The notes under the pieces were generated by a model, which saw nothing but the letters and a program-made list of their open reading frames with translations, was not told where the DNA came from and did not search any database. Source: Streptomyces sp. NBC_01498 (GTDB lineage: Bacteria; Actinomycetota; Actinomycetes; Streptomycetales; Streptomycetaceae). Taken from it: a DNA stretch of 64,000 nt. The stretch spans positions 4,340,001 through 4,404,000 of the forward strand of contig NZ_CP109598.1 of NCBI RefSeq assembly GCF_036327775.1. Direction: 5' to 3'. A program made the translations under genes and the position numbers. Shown here one piece after another: positions 29,660 through 38,970 of this stretch; positions within the stretch are counted from its first letter, which is position 1; the number at the start of each line of letters is the position of its first letter.

Positions 29660-31342
29660 TCAGAAGGAGTACGGGAGGTAGCAGAGCGCGGCCAGCACGA
29701 TCGCGCCCCAGCCGAGCAGCGCGGGCCTGCGGTACCACGCGTCGTCGCCCTCGGCGGGCGGCTCGCTCATGCCGGGGGACGTCGTCCCGTAGACCAGGCC
29801 CGCGAGTTCGGACTCCGGCTTCGGCGCGGTGAACAGCGTGACGGCGACCATCACCACGGCCCCGGCGACGAAGCCGACGATCGCGGAGACGAAGTTGGCG
29901 CCCTGGTCGCTGGGGATGTCGATGACGCCCTGCTTGTAGATCCAGAAGTAGTTGACCATCGCCGCCGTCGTACCGGCGACCAGACCCCACGCGCCGGACT
30001 TCATCGAGGCGCGCCGCCAGAACATGCCGATGATGAAGACCACGAACATCGGCACGTTGAAGAAGGAGAACAGGGTCTGGAGGTAGCTCATGATGTTGGA
30101 GAAGCTGGCGGCGATGAAGGCCGTACCGATGGAGGCCAGGACGCCGATGGCGGTGATGAGCCGGCCGAAGCGCAGGTAGTAGGCGTCCTCCCGGTCCTTC
30201 ACCACGTACTTCTGCCAGATGTCGGTGGTGAAGACGGTGTTGAAGGACGACACGTTCGCCGCCATGCCGGCCATGAAGGCGGCCATCAGACCGGTGACGG
30301 CGATCCCGAGCACACCGTTGGGCAGCAGCTCCTGCATGAGCAGGGGTATCGCGTCGTTGTACGTGAGGTCCGAGCCCGCCGTGCCTATCTTCGGCACGAT
30401 CACGGCGGCGACCAGACCGGGGATCATCACCGCGAAGACGATGAATATCTTCGGGAACGCGGCGATGAGCGGCGTGCGCTTGGCGGCGGAGAGGTTCTTC
30501 GCGGACAGCGCGCGCTGCACCTCGGCGAAGTTGGTCGTCCAGTAGCCGAAGGACAGCACGAAACCGAGGCCGAGGATGATCGTCAGCCAGTTCGCGCCGA
30601 GCGGGTTGGCGTCGCCGATGCCCGTACCGCCCCACGCGCTCAGGAAGTTCTCGCCCTTGCTCGCGGTGAGCGAGTCGGTCAGCCCGTCCCAGCCGCCGAC
30701 CCGCTTGAGGCCGAGGATCGTGAGGGGGATGAGCGCGGCGAGGATGACGAAGAACTGGAGGACCTCGTTGTAGATCGCCGACGACAGACCGCCGACGGTG
30801 ATGTACGCGAGGACGAAGAACCCGGCCACCACGATCGACACCCACTGGGGCCAGCCCAGCAGCGCCTCGACCACGATCGACAGGGCGTAGAGGTTGACGC
30901 CCGCGATGAGGATGGCGGCGAAGGCGAAGAGGACCGAACTCAGCAGATGCGCCGACCTGTCGAAGCGCTGGAGCAGGAACTCGGGGACGGACCGCACCTT
31001 GGAGCCGTAGTAGAACGGCATCATCACCAGGCCGAGGAAGACCATGGCGGGGATGGCGCCGATCCAGTACCAGTGGACGACGGCCACGCCGTACTGCGCG
31101 CCGGTCGCGGCCATGCCGAGGATCTCGGTCGCGCCGAGGTTGGCGGCGACGAAGGCGAGGCCGGTCACCCAGGCGGGCAGCGAGCGGCCGGAGAGGAAGA
31201 AGTCGAGGCTCGTCCGGACGCTCGCGCGCGCGGCGAAGCCGATGCCGAGGACGACGATGAAATAGATCGCCAGGATCGCGTAGTCGAGTCCGTTGGTGGG
31301 CAGCCGAAGACCTTCGGCCAGGTGATGCATGGGGGGCTGCAT
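29660..31342 (-). CDS. sodium:solute symporter (SSS) family transporter
   Basis: This 560-residue polytopic membrane protein has about 13-14 helices, consistent with the SSS family. Visible features are the opening YAILAIYFIVVLGIGFAARA, the GARALPAW-like loop SGRSLPAWVTGLAFVAANLG, a central YITVGGLSSAIYNEVLQFFV, and GLMAAFMAGMAANVSSFNTV, typical of the family signature. It precedes a small membrane gene in an operon. It is divergent from galTEK, so a sugar substrate is plausible by position, but many members carry other solutes. Confidence 0.92.
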   Translation of the reverse strand: MQPPMHHLAEGLRLPTNGLDYAILAIYFIVVLGIGFAARASVRTSLDFFLSGRSLPAWVTGLAFVAANLGATEILGMAATGAQYGVAVVHWYWIGAIPAMVFLGLVMMPFYYGSKVRSVPEFLLQRFDRSAHLLSSVLFAFAAILIAGVNLYALSIVVEALLGWPQWVSIVVAGFFVLAYITVGGLSSAIYNEVLQFFVILAALIPLTILGLKRVGGWDGLTDSLTASKGENFLSAWGGTGIGDANPLGANWLTIILGLGFVLSFGYWTTNFAEVQRALSAKNLSAAKRTPLIAAFPKIFIVFAVMIPGLVAAVIVPKIGTAGSDLTYNDAIPLLMQELLPNGVLGIAVTGLMAAFMAGMAANVSSFNTVFTTDIWQKYVVKDREDAYYLRFGRLITAIGVLASIGTAFIAASFSNIMSYLQTLFSFFNVPMFVVFIIGMFWRRASMKSGAWGLVAGTTAAMVNYFWIYKQGVIDIPSDQGANFVSAIVGFVAGAVVMVAVTLFTAPKPESELAGLVYGTTSPGMSEPPAEGDDAWYRRPALLGWGAIVLAALCYLPYSF

Positions 31343-31461
31343 GGGAGTACCCGATTCGTCGCGTGAACGTTACGTCGGTGGCGCCGTTGACTCCGTCGGA
31401 ACCTACGCCCGCGATTACCGAAACTGAACACTTGTGTTGGTGTTCTTTGTTCGATCGTGAT

Positions 31462-31494
31462 CGAGTGCTCTGGGCGCGTGCGCGAGTGCTCTGG
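31462..31494. repeat. 12-bp direct repeat spaced 21 bp, upstream of the gal operon
   Basis: CGAGTGCTCTGG occurs at 31462-31473 and again at 31483-31494, two helical turns apart. It lies upstream of the predicted gal promoter, so it is a candidate site for an operon-specific regulator. Confidence 0.5.
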
Positions 31495-31507
31495 TCACGC
31501 GCAGTCA

Positions 31508-31537
31508 TTGACGTGAGTGTTGGCTCATGATTAGTTA
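31508..31537 (+). promoter_or_regulatory. galTEK promoter candidate
   Basis: TTGACG at 31508-31513 and TAGTTA at 31532-31537 are spaced 18 bp, in an AT-rich stretch 63 bp before the galT start. A 10-bp near-direct repeat (TTATGTTTAG, TTGTGTTTGA) follows. Similarity to sigma-70-type promoters and position support the call. Confidence 0.5.
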
Positions 31538-31599
31538 TGTTTAGTTGTGTTTGAGTATGGGTTCGGGGCGCGAGCCCGGGTGCGGCCGGAGGAAAGACG

Positions 31600-32646
31600 A
31601 TGAAGAAGACGGTGACGGCGCTCGCCGACGGCCGGGAGCTGATCTACTACGACTCCCGCGACGACACCGTCCGCGACGCCGTCGACCGGCGGCCCCTCGA
31701 ACCGGTCGCCACCACCTCCGGCATCCGCCACGACCCGCTGCTCGGCGACTCGGTCGCCGTCGCCTCGCACCGCCAGGGCCGCACCTACCACCCGCCGCCC
31801 GGCGAATGCCCGCTCTGCCCCACCGACACCGCCGGGGGCCGGCACAGCGAGATCCCCGACAGCGACTACGACGTCGCCGTCTTCGAGAACCGCTTCCCGT
31901 CCCTCGCCGGCGACGCCGGACGCTGCGAGGTCGTCTGCTTCACCTCCGACCACGACGCCTCCTTCGCCGACCTGACCGAGGAACGGGCCGGTCTGGTCCT
32001 CGACGCGTGGACCGACCGCACCGCCGAACTCGCCGAACTCCCGCAGGTGGAGCAGGTGTTCTGCTTCGAGAACCGCGGACCCGAGATCGGCGTGACCCTT
32101 GGTCATCCGCACGGGCAGATCTACGCGTACCCCTTCGTCACTCCCCGAACCGAACGGATGTCCCGCTCGGCGGCCGGACACCGCGAGGCCACCGGACGCA
32201 ACCTCTTCGACGACGTCCTCGCACGCGAACGCGCGGGCGGGCGGGTGGTCCTGGAGGGCGAGCACTGGGTGGGCTTCGTGCCGTACGCGGCGCACTGGCC
32301 GTACGAGGTGCACCTCTACCCGCTGCGCCGGGTGCCCGATCTGCGGGGGCTGACGGAGGCGGCGCGCGCCGAGTTCCCCTCGCTCTATCTGGAACTGCTG
32401 CGGCGCTTCGACCGGATCTTCGGCGAGGGTGAGCCGCCGACCCCGTACATCGCCGCCTGGCACCAGGCGCCGTTCCGGGCACCGGGGCGTGAGGACTTCG
32501 CCCTCCACCTGGAACTTTTCACCATCCGCCGGACGTCCGGCAAGCTGAAGTTCCTCGCGGGATCCGAATCGGGCATGGACGTCTTCATCAACGACGTCCC
32601 GCCGGAGACCGCGGCCGAGAGACTGCGAGAGGTAGCGAGCGCGTGA
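31600..32646 (+). CDS. galT: galactose-1-phosphate uridylyltransferase
   Basis: GalT transfers UMP between UDP-glucose and galactose-1-phosphate (Leloir pathway). The 348-residue protein has the N-terminal zinc-side motif PGECPLCPT, the asparagine-containing [10 protein letters not shown], and the active-site [12 protein letters not shown] with the nucleophilic histidine. The C-terminal AAWHQAPFR continues the family pattern. The ATG follows GGAGGAAAGACG. It is the first gene of galTEK, and its stop overlaps the GTG of galE by 4 bp. Confidence 0.96.
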   Translation: MKKTVTALADGRELIYYDSRDDTVRDAVDRRPLEPVATTSGIRHDPLLGDSVAVASHRQGRTYHPPPGECPLCPTDTAGGRHSEIPDSDYDVAVFENRFPSLAGDAGRCEVVCFTSDHDASFADLTEERAGLVLDAWTDRTAELAELPQVEQVFCFENRGPEIGVTLGHPHGQIYAYPFVTPRTERMSRSAAGHREATGRNLFDDVLARERAGGRVVLEGEHWVGFVPYAAHWPYEVHLYPLRRVPDLRGLTEAARAEFPSLYLELLRRFDRIFGEGEPPTPYIAAWHQAPFRAPGREDFALHLELFTIRRTSGKLKFLAGSESGMDVFINDVPPETAAERLREVASA

Positions 32647-33713
32647 GCGGCGTCAGTGGCGTGAGTGGCAAGTATCTGGTGACGGGCGGCGCGGGGTACG
32701 TCGGCAGCGTGGTCGCCGCGCATCTGCTGGAGGCCGGGCACGAGGTGACCGTGCTGGACGACCTGTCCACCGGCTTCCGGGAGGCCGTCCCGGCGGGAGC
32801 CGCGTTCGTGGAGGGCCGGGTGCACGACGCGGCGAAGTGGCTCGACCCGTCGTACGACGCGGTGCTGCACTTCGCGGCGTTCTCGCAGGTCGGCGAGTCG
32901 GTCGCGCGGCCCGAGAAGTACTGGGAGAACAACGTCGGCGGATCGATGGCGCTGCTGGCGGCGATGCGGGACGCCGGGGTGCGCACGCTCGTCTTCTCCT
33001 CGACGGCGGCGACGTACGGCGAGCCCGTCTCCACCCCGATCACCGAGACCGACCCGACCGCGCCGACCAGCCCCTACGGCGCCTCGAAGCTGGCCGTCGA
33101 CCACATGATCGGCGGCGAGTGCGTGGCCCACGGTCTGGCGGCCGTCTCGCTGCGCTACTTCAACGTCGCGGGCGCGTACGGGAGTCACGGCGAGCGGCAC
33201 GACCCCGAGTCCCATCTGATCCCGCTGGTGCTGGGCGTCGCCCTCGGCGCCCGGGAGTCCATCGCCGTGTACGGCGACGACTACCCGACCCCGGACGGCA
33301 CCTGCGTACGCGACTACATCCACGTCGCCGACCTCGCCGACGCGCATCTGCTCGCGCTGCGGGCGGCGACCGCCGGGGAACACCTGGTCTGCAACCTGGG
33401 CAACGGCAGCGGGTTCTCCGTCCGCGAGGTCATCGAGACCGTCCGTACGGTCACCGGGCACCCGGTGCCGGAGGTCACGGCCCCGCGCCGGGCCGGCGAC
33501 CCGGCGACCCTGGTCGCCTCCGCCGCCACGGCCCGCGAACGACTGGGCTGGCAGCCGCGCCGCGCGGACCTGGCGGGGATCGTGGGGGACGCGTGGGCGT
33601 TCGCGCGGGGGGAGTCCGGGGAGTCCGGAGAGTTCGGAGCCTCCGGGGATTCCGGGGGCTCCGGGGGCTCCGGGGGGCGGGGGCCCGCCGGGCAGGGGGA
33701 GAACGGCCGGTGA
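32643..33713 (+). CDS. galE: UDP-glucose 4-epimerase
   Basis: This 356-residue NAD-dependent SDR interconverts UDP-glucose and UDP-galactose. The N-terminal Rossmann motif [10 protein letters not shown], then [12 protein letters not shown], the catalytic [14 protein letters not shown] (Tyr-x3-Lys) and [16 protein letters not shown] identify it. The final 30 residues are a Gly/Ser/Glu-rich repeat of [10 protein letters not shown] type not needed for catalysis. The GTG overlaps the galT stop, and its own stop overlaps the GTG candidate of galK, so the three genes are coupled. Confidence 0.95.
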   Translation: MSGVSGVSGKYLVTGGAGYVGSVVAAHLLEAGHEVTVLDDLSTGFREAVPAGAAFVEGRVHDAAKWLDPSYDAVLHFAAFSQVGESVARPEKYWENNVGGSMALLAAMRDAGVRTLVFSSTAATYGEPVSTPITETDPTAPTSPYGASKLAVDHMIGGECVAHGLAAVSLRYFNVAGAYGSHGERHDPESHLIPLVLGVALGARESIAVYGDDYPTPDGTCVRDYIHVADLADAHLLALRAATAGEHLVCNLGNGSGFSVREVIETVRTVTGHPVPEVTAPRRAGDPATLVASAATARERLGWQPRRADLAGIVGDAWAFARGESGESGEFGASGDSGGSGGSGGRGPAGQGENGR

Positions 33714-35452
33714 GCGACGAGGGCACCGGCGCGGGATCCGGCGCGGGCGACGACGGAGAGCCGGGCGCTGACGGGCGGGCGGCGGCGCTTACGGAGATTG
33801 GCTCGACGGGCGCTGACCGGCAGGCGGCGGGGCGTACAGGCATCGGCGCGGTGGGCGCGGACGGAGAGTCGGGCGGTGGCGGCCGGGCGGTGGGCGGTAC
33901 AGGCATCGGCGCGGACGGAGAGTCGGGCGCTGGCGGGCAGGCGGGCTCCGGTGGCCGGGCGGTGGGCGGTGCGGGGATCGGCGCGGCGGGTGGTGACGGG
34001 CAGGCGGCGGGGCGTACAGGCATCGGCGGGGACGGAGAGTCGGGCTCCGGTGGCCGGGCGGTGGGCGGTGCGGGGATCGGAGTGGTGGGTGGTGATGGGC
34101 AGGCGGGCCCGTGCGGCCGGGCGGTGGGCGGTGCGGGGATCGGCGCGACGGGCGCTGACCGGCAGGCGGCGGGGCGTACAGGCATCGGCGCGGACGGAGA
34201 GTCGGGCGCTGGCGGGCAGGCGGGCTCCGGTGGCCGGGCGGTGGGCGGCGCGGGGATCGGCGTGGCGGGTGGTGATGGGCCGGCGGGGCGTACCGACGCC
34301 GCTGCGGCGGTCGCCGTGCGGTTCCGGGAGTTGTACGGGGCGGCGCCCGACGGGGTCTGGGCCGCGCCCGGACGGGTCAACCTGATCGGCGAGTACACCG
34401 ACTTCAACAACGGCTTCGTGCTTCCGCTCGCCCTGCCGCACACCACCGTCGCGGCGGTGTCGCGGCGCACCGACGGTGTGCTGCGCCTGCACTCCGCCGA
34501 CGTACGGGGCGGGGTGGCGCGCCTGGCGGTCGAAGACCTGAGGCCGCGCTCCGTCACGCGCTGGACCGGGTATCCGGCGGGCGTCGTGTGGGCGCTGCGC
34601 GAGGCCGGGCACGCGATCACCGGCGCCGACATCCATCTCGCTTCGACCGTGCCGACCGGCGCCGGGCTGTCCTCGTCGGCGGCGCTGGAGGTCGTCGTCG
34701 CGCTCGCGCTGAACGACCTGTTCGAACTCGGCCTGTCCGGGCCGGAGTTGGCGGTGCTCGCGCAGCGCGCCGAGAACGCGTTCGTGGGTGTGCCGTGCGG
34801 GGTCATGGACCAGACGGCGTCCGTCTGCTGCACGGACGGGCACGCGCTGCACCTGGACACCCGTGATCTCTCGCTGCGCCAGGTCCCGTTCGACCTGGCC
34901 GCCGTCGGGCTGCGGCTGCTGGTGGTCGACACCCAGGTCAAGCACGCCCTGGGCGACGGCGCGTACGCGGCGCGGCGCGCCGCATGCGAGGCGGGTGCGC
35001 GGGCGCTCGGCGCGCGCTCGCTGCGCGAGATCCCTTACGCGCGCCTGCCCGCCGCGCTCGAACAGCTGGCGGGGGAGCCGGAGGACGTACGGCGCTGCGT
35101 ACGCCACGTGGTCGGCGAGAACCACCGGGTGGAGCGGGTCATCGGTCTGCTCGACGAGGGCGACGTACGGGCGGTGGGCCCGGTCCTGGTCGAGGGTCAC
35201 GCCTCGCTCCGCGACGATCTGCGGGTCTCCTGCGCCGAGTTGGACCTCGTGGTGGAGGCGGCGACGGCGGCGGGCGCGGTGGGCGCGCGGATGACGGGCG
35301 GCGGTTTCGGCGGTTCGGCGATCGTGCTGGTGGAGACGGCGGACGCGGAGACGGTGACGAAGGCGGTCCGGGAGGCGTTCGCGTCGGCCGGGCACCGGGC
35401 GCCACGCGTCTTCGCGGCGGTCCCGTCCCGGGGAGCGCATCGGATCAACTGA
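33710..35452 (+). CDS. galK: galactokinase with repeat-built N-terminal extension
   Basis: GalK phosphorylates galactose with ATP. The GHMP kinase domain starts near residue 200 and has [16 protein letters not shown], a [17 protein letters not shown] loop and a [10 protein letters not shown] motif, all intact. Unusually about 195 residues of Gly/Ala/Asp-rich repeats (units such as [18 protein letters not shown]) precede it, making 580 residues rather than about 385. The GTG at 33710 overlaps the galE stop, supporting it; GTG codons nearer the domain (34262, 34316) have weak or no ribosome site. The repeats contain a 73-bp exact duplication, so the extension likely grew by slippage. Kinase assignment is secure; translation of the extension is not proven. 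Confidence 0.9.
   Translation: MSDEGTGAGSGAGDDGEPGADGRAAALTEIGSTGADRQAAGRTGIGAVGADGESGGGGRAVGGTGIGADGESGAGGQAGSGGRAVGGAGIGAAGGDGQAAGRTGIGGDGESGSGGRAVGGAGIGVVGGDGQAGPCGRAVGGAGIGATGADRQAAGRTGIGADGESGAGGQAGSGGRAVGGAGIGVAGGDGPAGRTDAAAAVAVRFRELYGAAPDGVWAAPGRVNLIGEYTDFNNGFVLPLALPHTTVAAVSRRTDGVLRLHSADVRGGVARLAVEDLRPRSVTRWTGYPAGVVWALREAGHAITGADIHLASTVPTGAGLSSSAALEVVVALALNDLFELGLSGPELAVLAQRAENAFVGVPCGVMDQTASVCCTDGHALHLDTRDLSLRQVPFDLAAVGLRLLVVDTQVKHALGDGAYAARRAACEAGARALGARSLREIPYARLPAALEQLAGEPEDVRRCVRHVVGENHRVERVIGLLDEGDVRAVGPVLVEGHASLRDDLRVSCAELDLVVEAATAAGAVGARMTGGGFGGSAIVLVETADAETVTKAVREAFASAGHRAPRVFAAVPSRGAHRIN
33897..34248 (+). repeat. Gly-rich coding repeats in galK, including a 73-bp exact duplication
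   Basis: Bases 33897-33969 recur exactly at 34176-34248 (offset 279 bp, 93 codons). Shorter related units (GGCGGTGGGCGG, GGACGGAGAGTCGGGC) fill the interval. The frame is kept throughout. Confidence 0.9.
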
Positions 35453-35470
35453 CCCGCCCCCGGGGCGGGT
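35452..35470. terminator. short hairpin between galK and GNAT gene
   Basis: A 7-bp stem (ACCCGCC/GGCGGGT) with a 5-base loop overlaps the galK stop codon and the end of the convergent GNAT gene's spacer; it can terminate from both sides, though it is modest. Confidence 0.5.
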
Positions 35471-35914
35471 TCAGACCAGGCGCTTGGTGAAGAAGAACTC
35501 CGTGACGCCGGGCGGGTAGTCGGGGATGTGGCCCGCCAGGTCGTACCCCTGGCGCCGGTAGAACGCCGGCGCCTGGAAGTCCCAGGTCTCCAGCCGGGCG
35601 TGCAGACAGCCCCGCGCGCGGGCGAGGTCCTCGGCCTCGGAGAGCAGCCGCGTACCGAGCCCGCTGCCCCGGTGCCGCTCGTCCACCCACAGCAGATCGA
35701 CATGGAGCCAGCGCGCCCACACATGCGCGGTGAGCCCGCCCGCCAGCGCGCCCGTCGACGGGTCCACCAGCCACACGTGCAGCGGGAACTCCTCGTCCTC
35801 GGCCGTGCCCCGCATCTCCCGAAGGACGGGGGAGCGGGCCGAGTTGGTCTCCCGCAGCAACTCGCCCAGCATCGTGCGCCGGTCTTTGTCGACTTCTGTC
35901 TCCAAACGCAACAT
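35471..35914 (-). CDS. GNAT family N-acetyltransferase
   Basis: This 147-residue GNAT protein starts at ATG 35914 (a longer frame to 35995 lacks a ribosome site). The acetyl-CoA loop is in VDERHRGSGLGTRLLSEAE (R/Q-x2-G-x-G/A), followed by LETWDFQAPAFYRRQGYDLAG, the usual final strand and helix. The acceptor is unknown. It is convergent with galK. Confidence 0.88.
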   Translation of the reverse strand: MLRLETEVDKDRRTMLGELLRETNSARSPVLREMRGTAEDEEFPLHVWLVDPSTGALAGGLTAHVWARWLHVDLLWVDERHRGSGLGTRLLSEAEDLARARGCLHARLETWDFQAPAFYRRQGYDLAGHIPDYPPGVTEFFFTKRLV

Positions 35915-36173
35915 GCGCCCCACCCTAACCACCGGCCCCCGATCAGTTCTGCAAATAGTCTTCCGCTCCGGGCGACCGCCCGTACGCTGATGCACAGCAC
36001 CGGTGGGGGCCGGTGCTGATCAGGGAAGCGAGACAGTCGGGTACGACGCCCGGGGTGGGTGGGCAGCCGCACGGCGGCGGCCGTGGCGGCACAGTGTCCG
36101 CGCGACGCGAACCTCACCCCTCCGGGCGCCGTACCCGCGTCGTCCCGCGCCCGACATCTGGGGGTGTCAATTG

Positions 36174-36947
36174 GTGCGTATCAGGGTTCTCGTGGTGGAC
36201 GACCACCGCATATTCGCCGAGTCACTGGCAGCCGCGCTCGCGGCGGAGCCGGACGTGGAGGTCGCGGCGGCGGGCAGCGGCCCGGCCGCGCTGCGCTGCC
36301 TCGAACGGGCCGCGTCGGAAGGGCACATGTTCGATGTCATGCTGGTCGACGCCGACCTGGGCGCGACCGCCGGCCCGGCGCCGGGAGGCGGCCCGGTGGC
36401 CCGCGCCGTCCCGGACGGCGGCGAGGCCGGACTCGGGCTCGTGGACGGAATCTCGCTGGTCGCGGGCGTCCGTACGGGACAGCCGTCCGTGCGCTGCGTG
36501 GTGCTCGCCGAGAAGGACGATCCGAGCCGCGCGGCCCTCGCGCTCCAGGCCGGGGCGTCCGGCTGGGTCGCCAAGGACTGCTCGTTGCAGCGGCTGCTGG
36601 CGGTGATCAGGGGCGTCCTGCGGGACGAGACGCATCTGCCGCCCGCGCTGCTGACGAACGTCCTGCGCGAACTGACCGCCGCGCGCAAGCACCGCACGGA
36701 CAGCGAGCGGCTGGTCGACTCGCTCACGCCGCGCGAGATGGAGGTGCTGCGCTGCATGGTGGCGGGCCTGGGGCGCAAGGCGGTGGCGGAACGCCTGTTC
36801 CTGTCCCCGCACACGGTCCGTACCCACATGCAGAACGTGCTCGGAAAGCTGGGCGTCCACTCGACGCTCGCGGCGGTCGCCCTGGCCCGCCGCGCCGGAG
36901 TGGGCCCGGCGGACCTGGGCGGCCCGGACGCGGTGCGGGTGGGGTAG
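36174..36947 (+). CDS. LuxR/NarL-family response regulator
   Basis: This 257-residue regulator has a receiver at about 1-140 (VLVVDDHRIFAESLAAAL, acidic pair at 9-10; phosphoacceptor D59 in FDVMLVDADLG) and a LuxR helix-turn-helix at about 190-250 (LTPREMEVLRCMVAGLGRKA, LSPHTVRTHMQNVLGKLGV). A Gly/Ala/Pro-rich insert sits just after the phosphorylation site, which is unusual. No partner kinase adjoins, so it is an orphan. The GTG at 36174 has GGGGGTG upstream; TTG at 36171 is an alternative. Confidence 0.88.
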   Translation: MRIRVLVVDDHRIFAESLAAALAAEPDVEVAAAGSGPAALRCLERAASEGHMFDVMLVDADLGATAGPAPGGGPVARAVPDGGEAGLGLVDGISLVAGVRTGQPSVRCVVLAEKDDPSRAALALQAGASGWVAKDCSLQRLLAVIRGVLRDETHLPPALLTNVLRELTAARKHRTDSERLVDSLTPREMEVLRCMVAGLGRKAVAERLFLSPHTVRTHMQNVLGKLGVHSTLAAVALARRAGVGPADLGGPDAVRVG

Positions 36948-37360
36948 GGCCCGGCGTCCGGATCCTGCCGGACCGGACCGGGTCGGACTGGACCGGACCG
37001 GGCCGGGGGCGTGTGGCGGATGTCCCGACGCGCCCGCACGCTCGCGGTGTTGTCGGGGCCGGCCGGCCGCGCAGGCCCGGTACGAGACCGGTCCTCCGCC
37101 GTGCGGTCGCAGGCGCACCGGCGGGGCGGCAGCCGCTCCGCGCCGGGCGCACGCCGCACCTCTGCGGGCGGACGGCGCTGCTTTCGCAGCACGTCCCGGG
37201 CCCTGTCCGGCGGAAATTCCCGGGCCCGGAGCGCCCGGCGCGGCACCTCGCGCCGTTGGCGTAGCCATGCGCGTACGCCCGCTACGAGCATGATCCTGCG
37301 CCTTGCGACGCACCGCACCGGCCGCCCCGGGCCGATCCGCGAGGATCCGCCGGACCGGAC
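36948..37360. other. convergent spacer with GGACCGG repeats
   Basis: About 410 bp separate the LuxR and MarR genes. The start of the spacer contains repeated GGACCGG/GGACTGG units (36970-37008) that can fold into small hairpins. Arg/Pro shadow frames occur, but no gene is supported. Confidence 0.5.
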
Positions 37361-37858
37361 CTAGCCGGGGACGTTGTCGAAGGGCGCGGTCAGGCGGCGG
37401 AGCAGGTCGGCCAGTTCGCCGCGCTGGCCGCGTGACAGCTCGGCGAGGATCGCGCGCTCCTGGGCGAGCAGACCGGCCAGCGCCTGGTCGGCACGGTCGC
37501 GGCCCTCGGGGGTGAGCCGTACGAGGACCCCGCGCCGGTCGCTGGGATCGGGCAGCCGTTCGACCAGGTCCCGCTTGGCGAGCCGGTCGATGCGGTTGGT
37601 CATCGTGCCCGAGGTGACCAGGGTCTGGGTCAGCAGCTGGCCGGGGGAGAGCTGGTACGGGGGCCCGGCCCGCCGCAGCGAGGTCAGGACGTCGAACTCC
37701 CACGGCTCCAGACTGTGCTCCGAGAACGCGAGACGCCGGGCCCGGTCGAGATGGCGCGCGAGCCTGCTGACGCGGCTGAGCACCTCGAGTGGTTCCACGT
37801 CGAGGTCCGGCCGCTCCCGGCGCCATGCTGCGACCAGACGGTCGACCTCGTCCTCCAT
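37361..37858 (-). CDS. tamR: MarR family regulator (TamR-like)
   Basis: This 165-residue MarR regulator has a winged helix-turn-helix: LEPWEFDVLTSLRRAGPPY, LSPGQLLTQTLVTSGTMTNR and the wing DLVERLPDPSDRRGVLVRLT. The ATG at 37858 follows AAAGGG at a suitable distance; the longer frame is not supported. It is divergent from trans-aconitate methyltransferase, with a perfect TCTTGACGTCAAGA palindrome between them. This is the arrangement of TamR/tam in S. coelicolor, where TamR responds to trans-aconitate and related acids. The symbol is assigned by this synteny and the operator type. Confidence 0.85.
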   Translation of the reverse strand: MEDEVDRLVAAWRRERPDLDVEPLEVLSRVSRLARHLDRARRLAFSEHSLEPWEFDVLTSLRRAGPPYQLSPGQLLTQTLVTSGTMTNRIDRLAKRDLVERLPDPSDRRGVLVRLTPEGRDRADQALAGLLAQERAILAELSRGQRGELADLLRRLTAPFDNVPG

Positions 37859-37893
37859 GACGATCAGTGTAAAGGGTCCCTCGACATGAAGTC

Positions 37894-37907
37894 TCTTGAC
37901 GTCAAGA
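37894..37907. promoter_or_regulatory. MarR (TamR) operator candidate
   Basis: TCTTGACGTCAAGA is a perfect 14-bp palindrome 36 bp upstream of the MarR start and 80 bp before tam. The core TTGACGTCAA is of the kind bound by MarR-family dimers in divergent Streptomyces promoters. Confidence 0.7.
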
Positions 37908-37986
37908 TATGATCGGAGGCAGGCTGGGCACGGTCGGGCGCGGACGGGAAACCGCCCGTTCGTGCCGTATCCCGAGGGGGTCCACC

Positions 37987-38970
37987 ATGCGTACGACACC
38001 TACGCCACCAGGTAGGCCGGCGGGTACGCCGCCGGCTGCTGCGGAACCCGGACCGGCGGACGGGCCGGCGCCTGGTCCGGATTCCGGACCGGATTCCGGA
38101 CCGGATTCCGGACCAGCGGCCGGATCGGTGGCCGCCTCCGCGCCGGCCTGGGACCCGGGGCAGTACCTCCGCCACTCCGGGCACCGGGCCCGCCCGTTCC
38201 TGGACCTGCTCGGCCGGATTCCCGAACTCCCGCACGGGGACCGGCCCCCGCGGATCGCCGACATCGGCTGCGGCCCCGGCAATGTCACCGGGCTCCTCGC
38301 CGAACGGTGGCCCACGGCGCACATCACCGGCTTCGACCTCTCGCGCGAGATGCTGGAACGGGCGGAAAGGGAGTACGCGGGCCCCACCCCCGGCGGCGGT
38401 CGGCTCGACTTCCGGCGCGCGGACGCGGCGGACTGGATCCCCGAGGAGCCGTACGACCTGATCGTCTCGAACGCCGCCCTCCAGTGGGTGCCCGGCCACC
38501 CCGAGTCCTTCGCGGCCTGGACCGGGGCGCTCACCCCCGGCGGTACGTTCGCCTTCCAGGTCCCCGGCAATTTCACCGCCCCCAGCCACGCGCTGCTCGG
38601 CGAACTGCGCGAGACACCCCGCTGGCGCGAACGCCTCGGCGGCCAGGGGGGTCGCGACGGCCACGACCAACGTCCGGTCCCTGTCCTGGAACCGGCCGGC
38701 TACCTCGCCCGCCTCACCGACCTCGGCTGTGACACGGACGCGTGGGAGGCCACGTACCTCCACGTGCTCCCCGGTGAGAACCCGGTCCTCGACTGGGTCA
38801 AGGGCACGGCCCTGCGCCCGGTCCTCACCGCACTCGCCGACGACCCGGAGGCGGCGGAGGAGTTCCTCACCGAGTACGGCGCCCTGCTCCACGAGGCGTA
38901 TCCCCCCGGCCCGCACGGCACGGTGTTCCCCTTCCGCCGCATCTTCGCGGTGGCCCGGAGGCGAGCCTGA
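37987..38970 (+). CDS. tam: trans-aconitate 2-methyltransferase
   Basis: This 327-residue SAM-dependent methyltransferase methylates trans-aconitate, a spontaneous isomer that inhibits aconitase. After a ~80-residue Pro/Gly/Ala/Ser N-terminus with a triple DSGP repeat (12-bp exact DNA unit, 38079-38114), the domain has WDPGQYLRHSGHRARPFLD (Tam signature), IADIGCGPGNVTGLLAERWP (motif I), and DLIVSNAALQWVPGHPE. The ATG at 37987 with GAGGGGG upstream is chosen over an ATG 26 codons earlier. Its stop overlaps the next gene's ATG by one base. Confidence 0.93.
   Translation: MRTTPTPPGRPAGTPPAAAEPGPADGPAPGPDSGPDSGPDSGPAAGSVAASAPAWDPGQYLRHSGHRARPFLDLLGRIPELPHGDRPPRIADIGCGPGNVTGLLAERWPTAHITGFDLSREMLERAEREYAGPTPGGGRLDFRRADAADWIPEEPYDLIVSNAALQWVPGHPESFAAWTGALTPGGTFAFQVPGNFTAPSHALLGELRETPRWRERLGGQGGRDGHDQRPVPVLEPAGYLARLTDLGCDTDAWEATYLHVLPGENPVLDWVKGTALRPVLTALADDPEAAEEFLTEYGALLHEAYPPGPHGTVFPFRRIFAVARRRA
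38079..38114 (+). repeat. 12-bp tandem repeat in tam N-terminus
   Basis: GGATTCCGGACC occurs three times in exact tandem, coding for a short acidic DSGP repeat in the disordered N-terminus of Tam. Confidence 0.9.

Noticed and set aside
29333..31366. 677-codon plus-strand frame opposite the symporter gene
   Set aside because: It is a GC-bias shadow; the minus strand encodes a clear SSS transporter with membrane helices, and the plus frame is Asp/Arg/Gly-rich with no family motif.
33780..34300. Repeat array in galK considered as a CRISPR
   Set aside because: Units are coding, Gly-rich, variable in length and not separated by unique spacers; there are no cas genes nearby.
33314..35440. 708-codon minus-strand frame opposite galE/galK
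   Set aside because: It is open because of high third-position GC on the other strand; galactokinase and epimerase motifs are on the plus strand.
36948..37360. Possible extra gene between the LuxR and MarR genes
   Set aside because: Frames there start without ribosome sites and are Arg/Pro-rich like known shadows.
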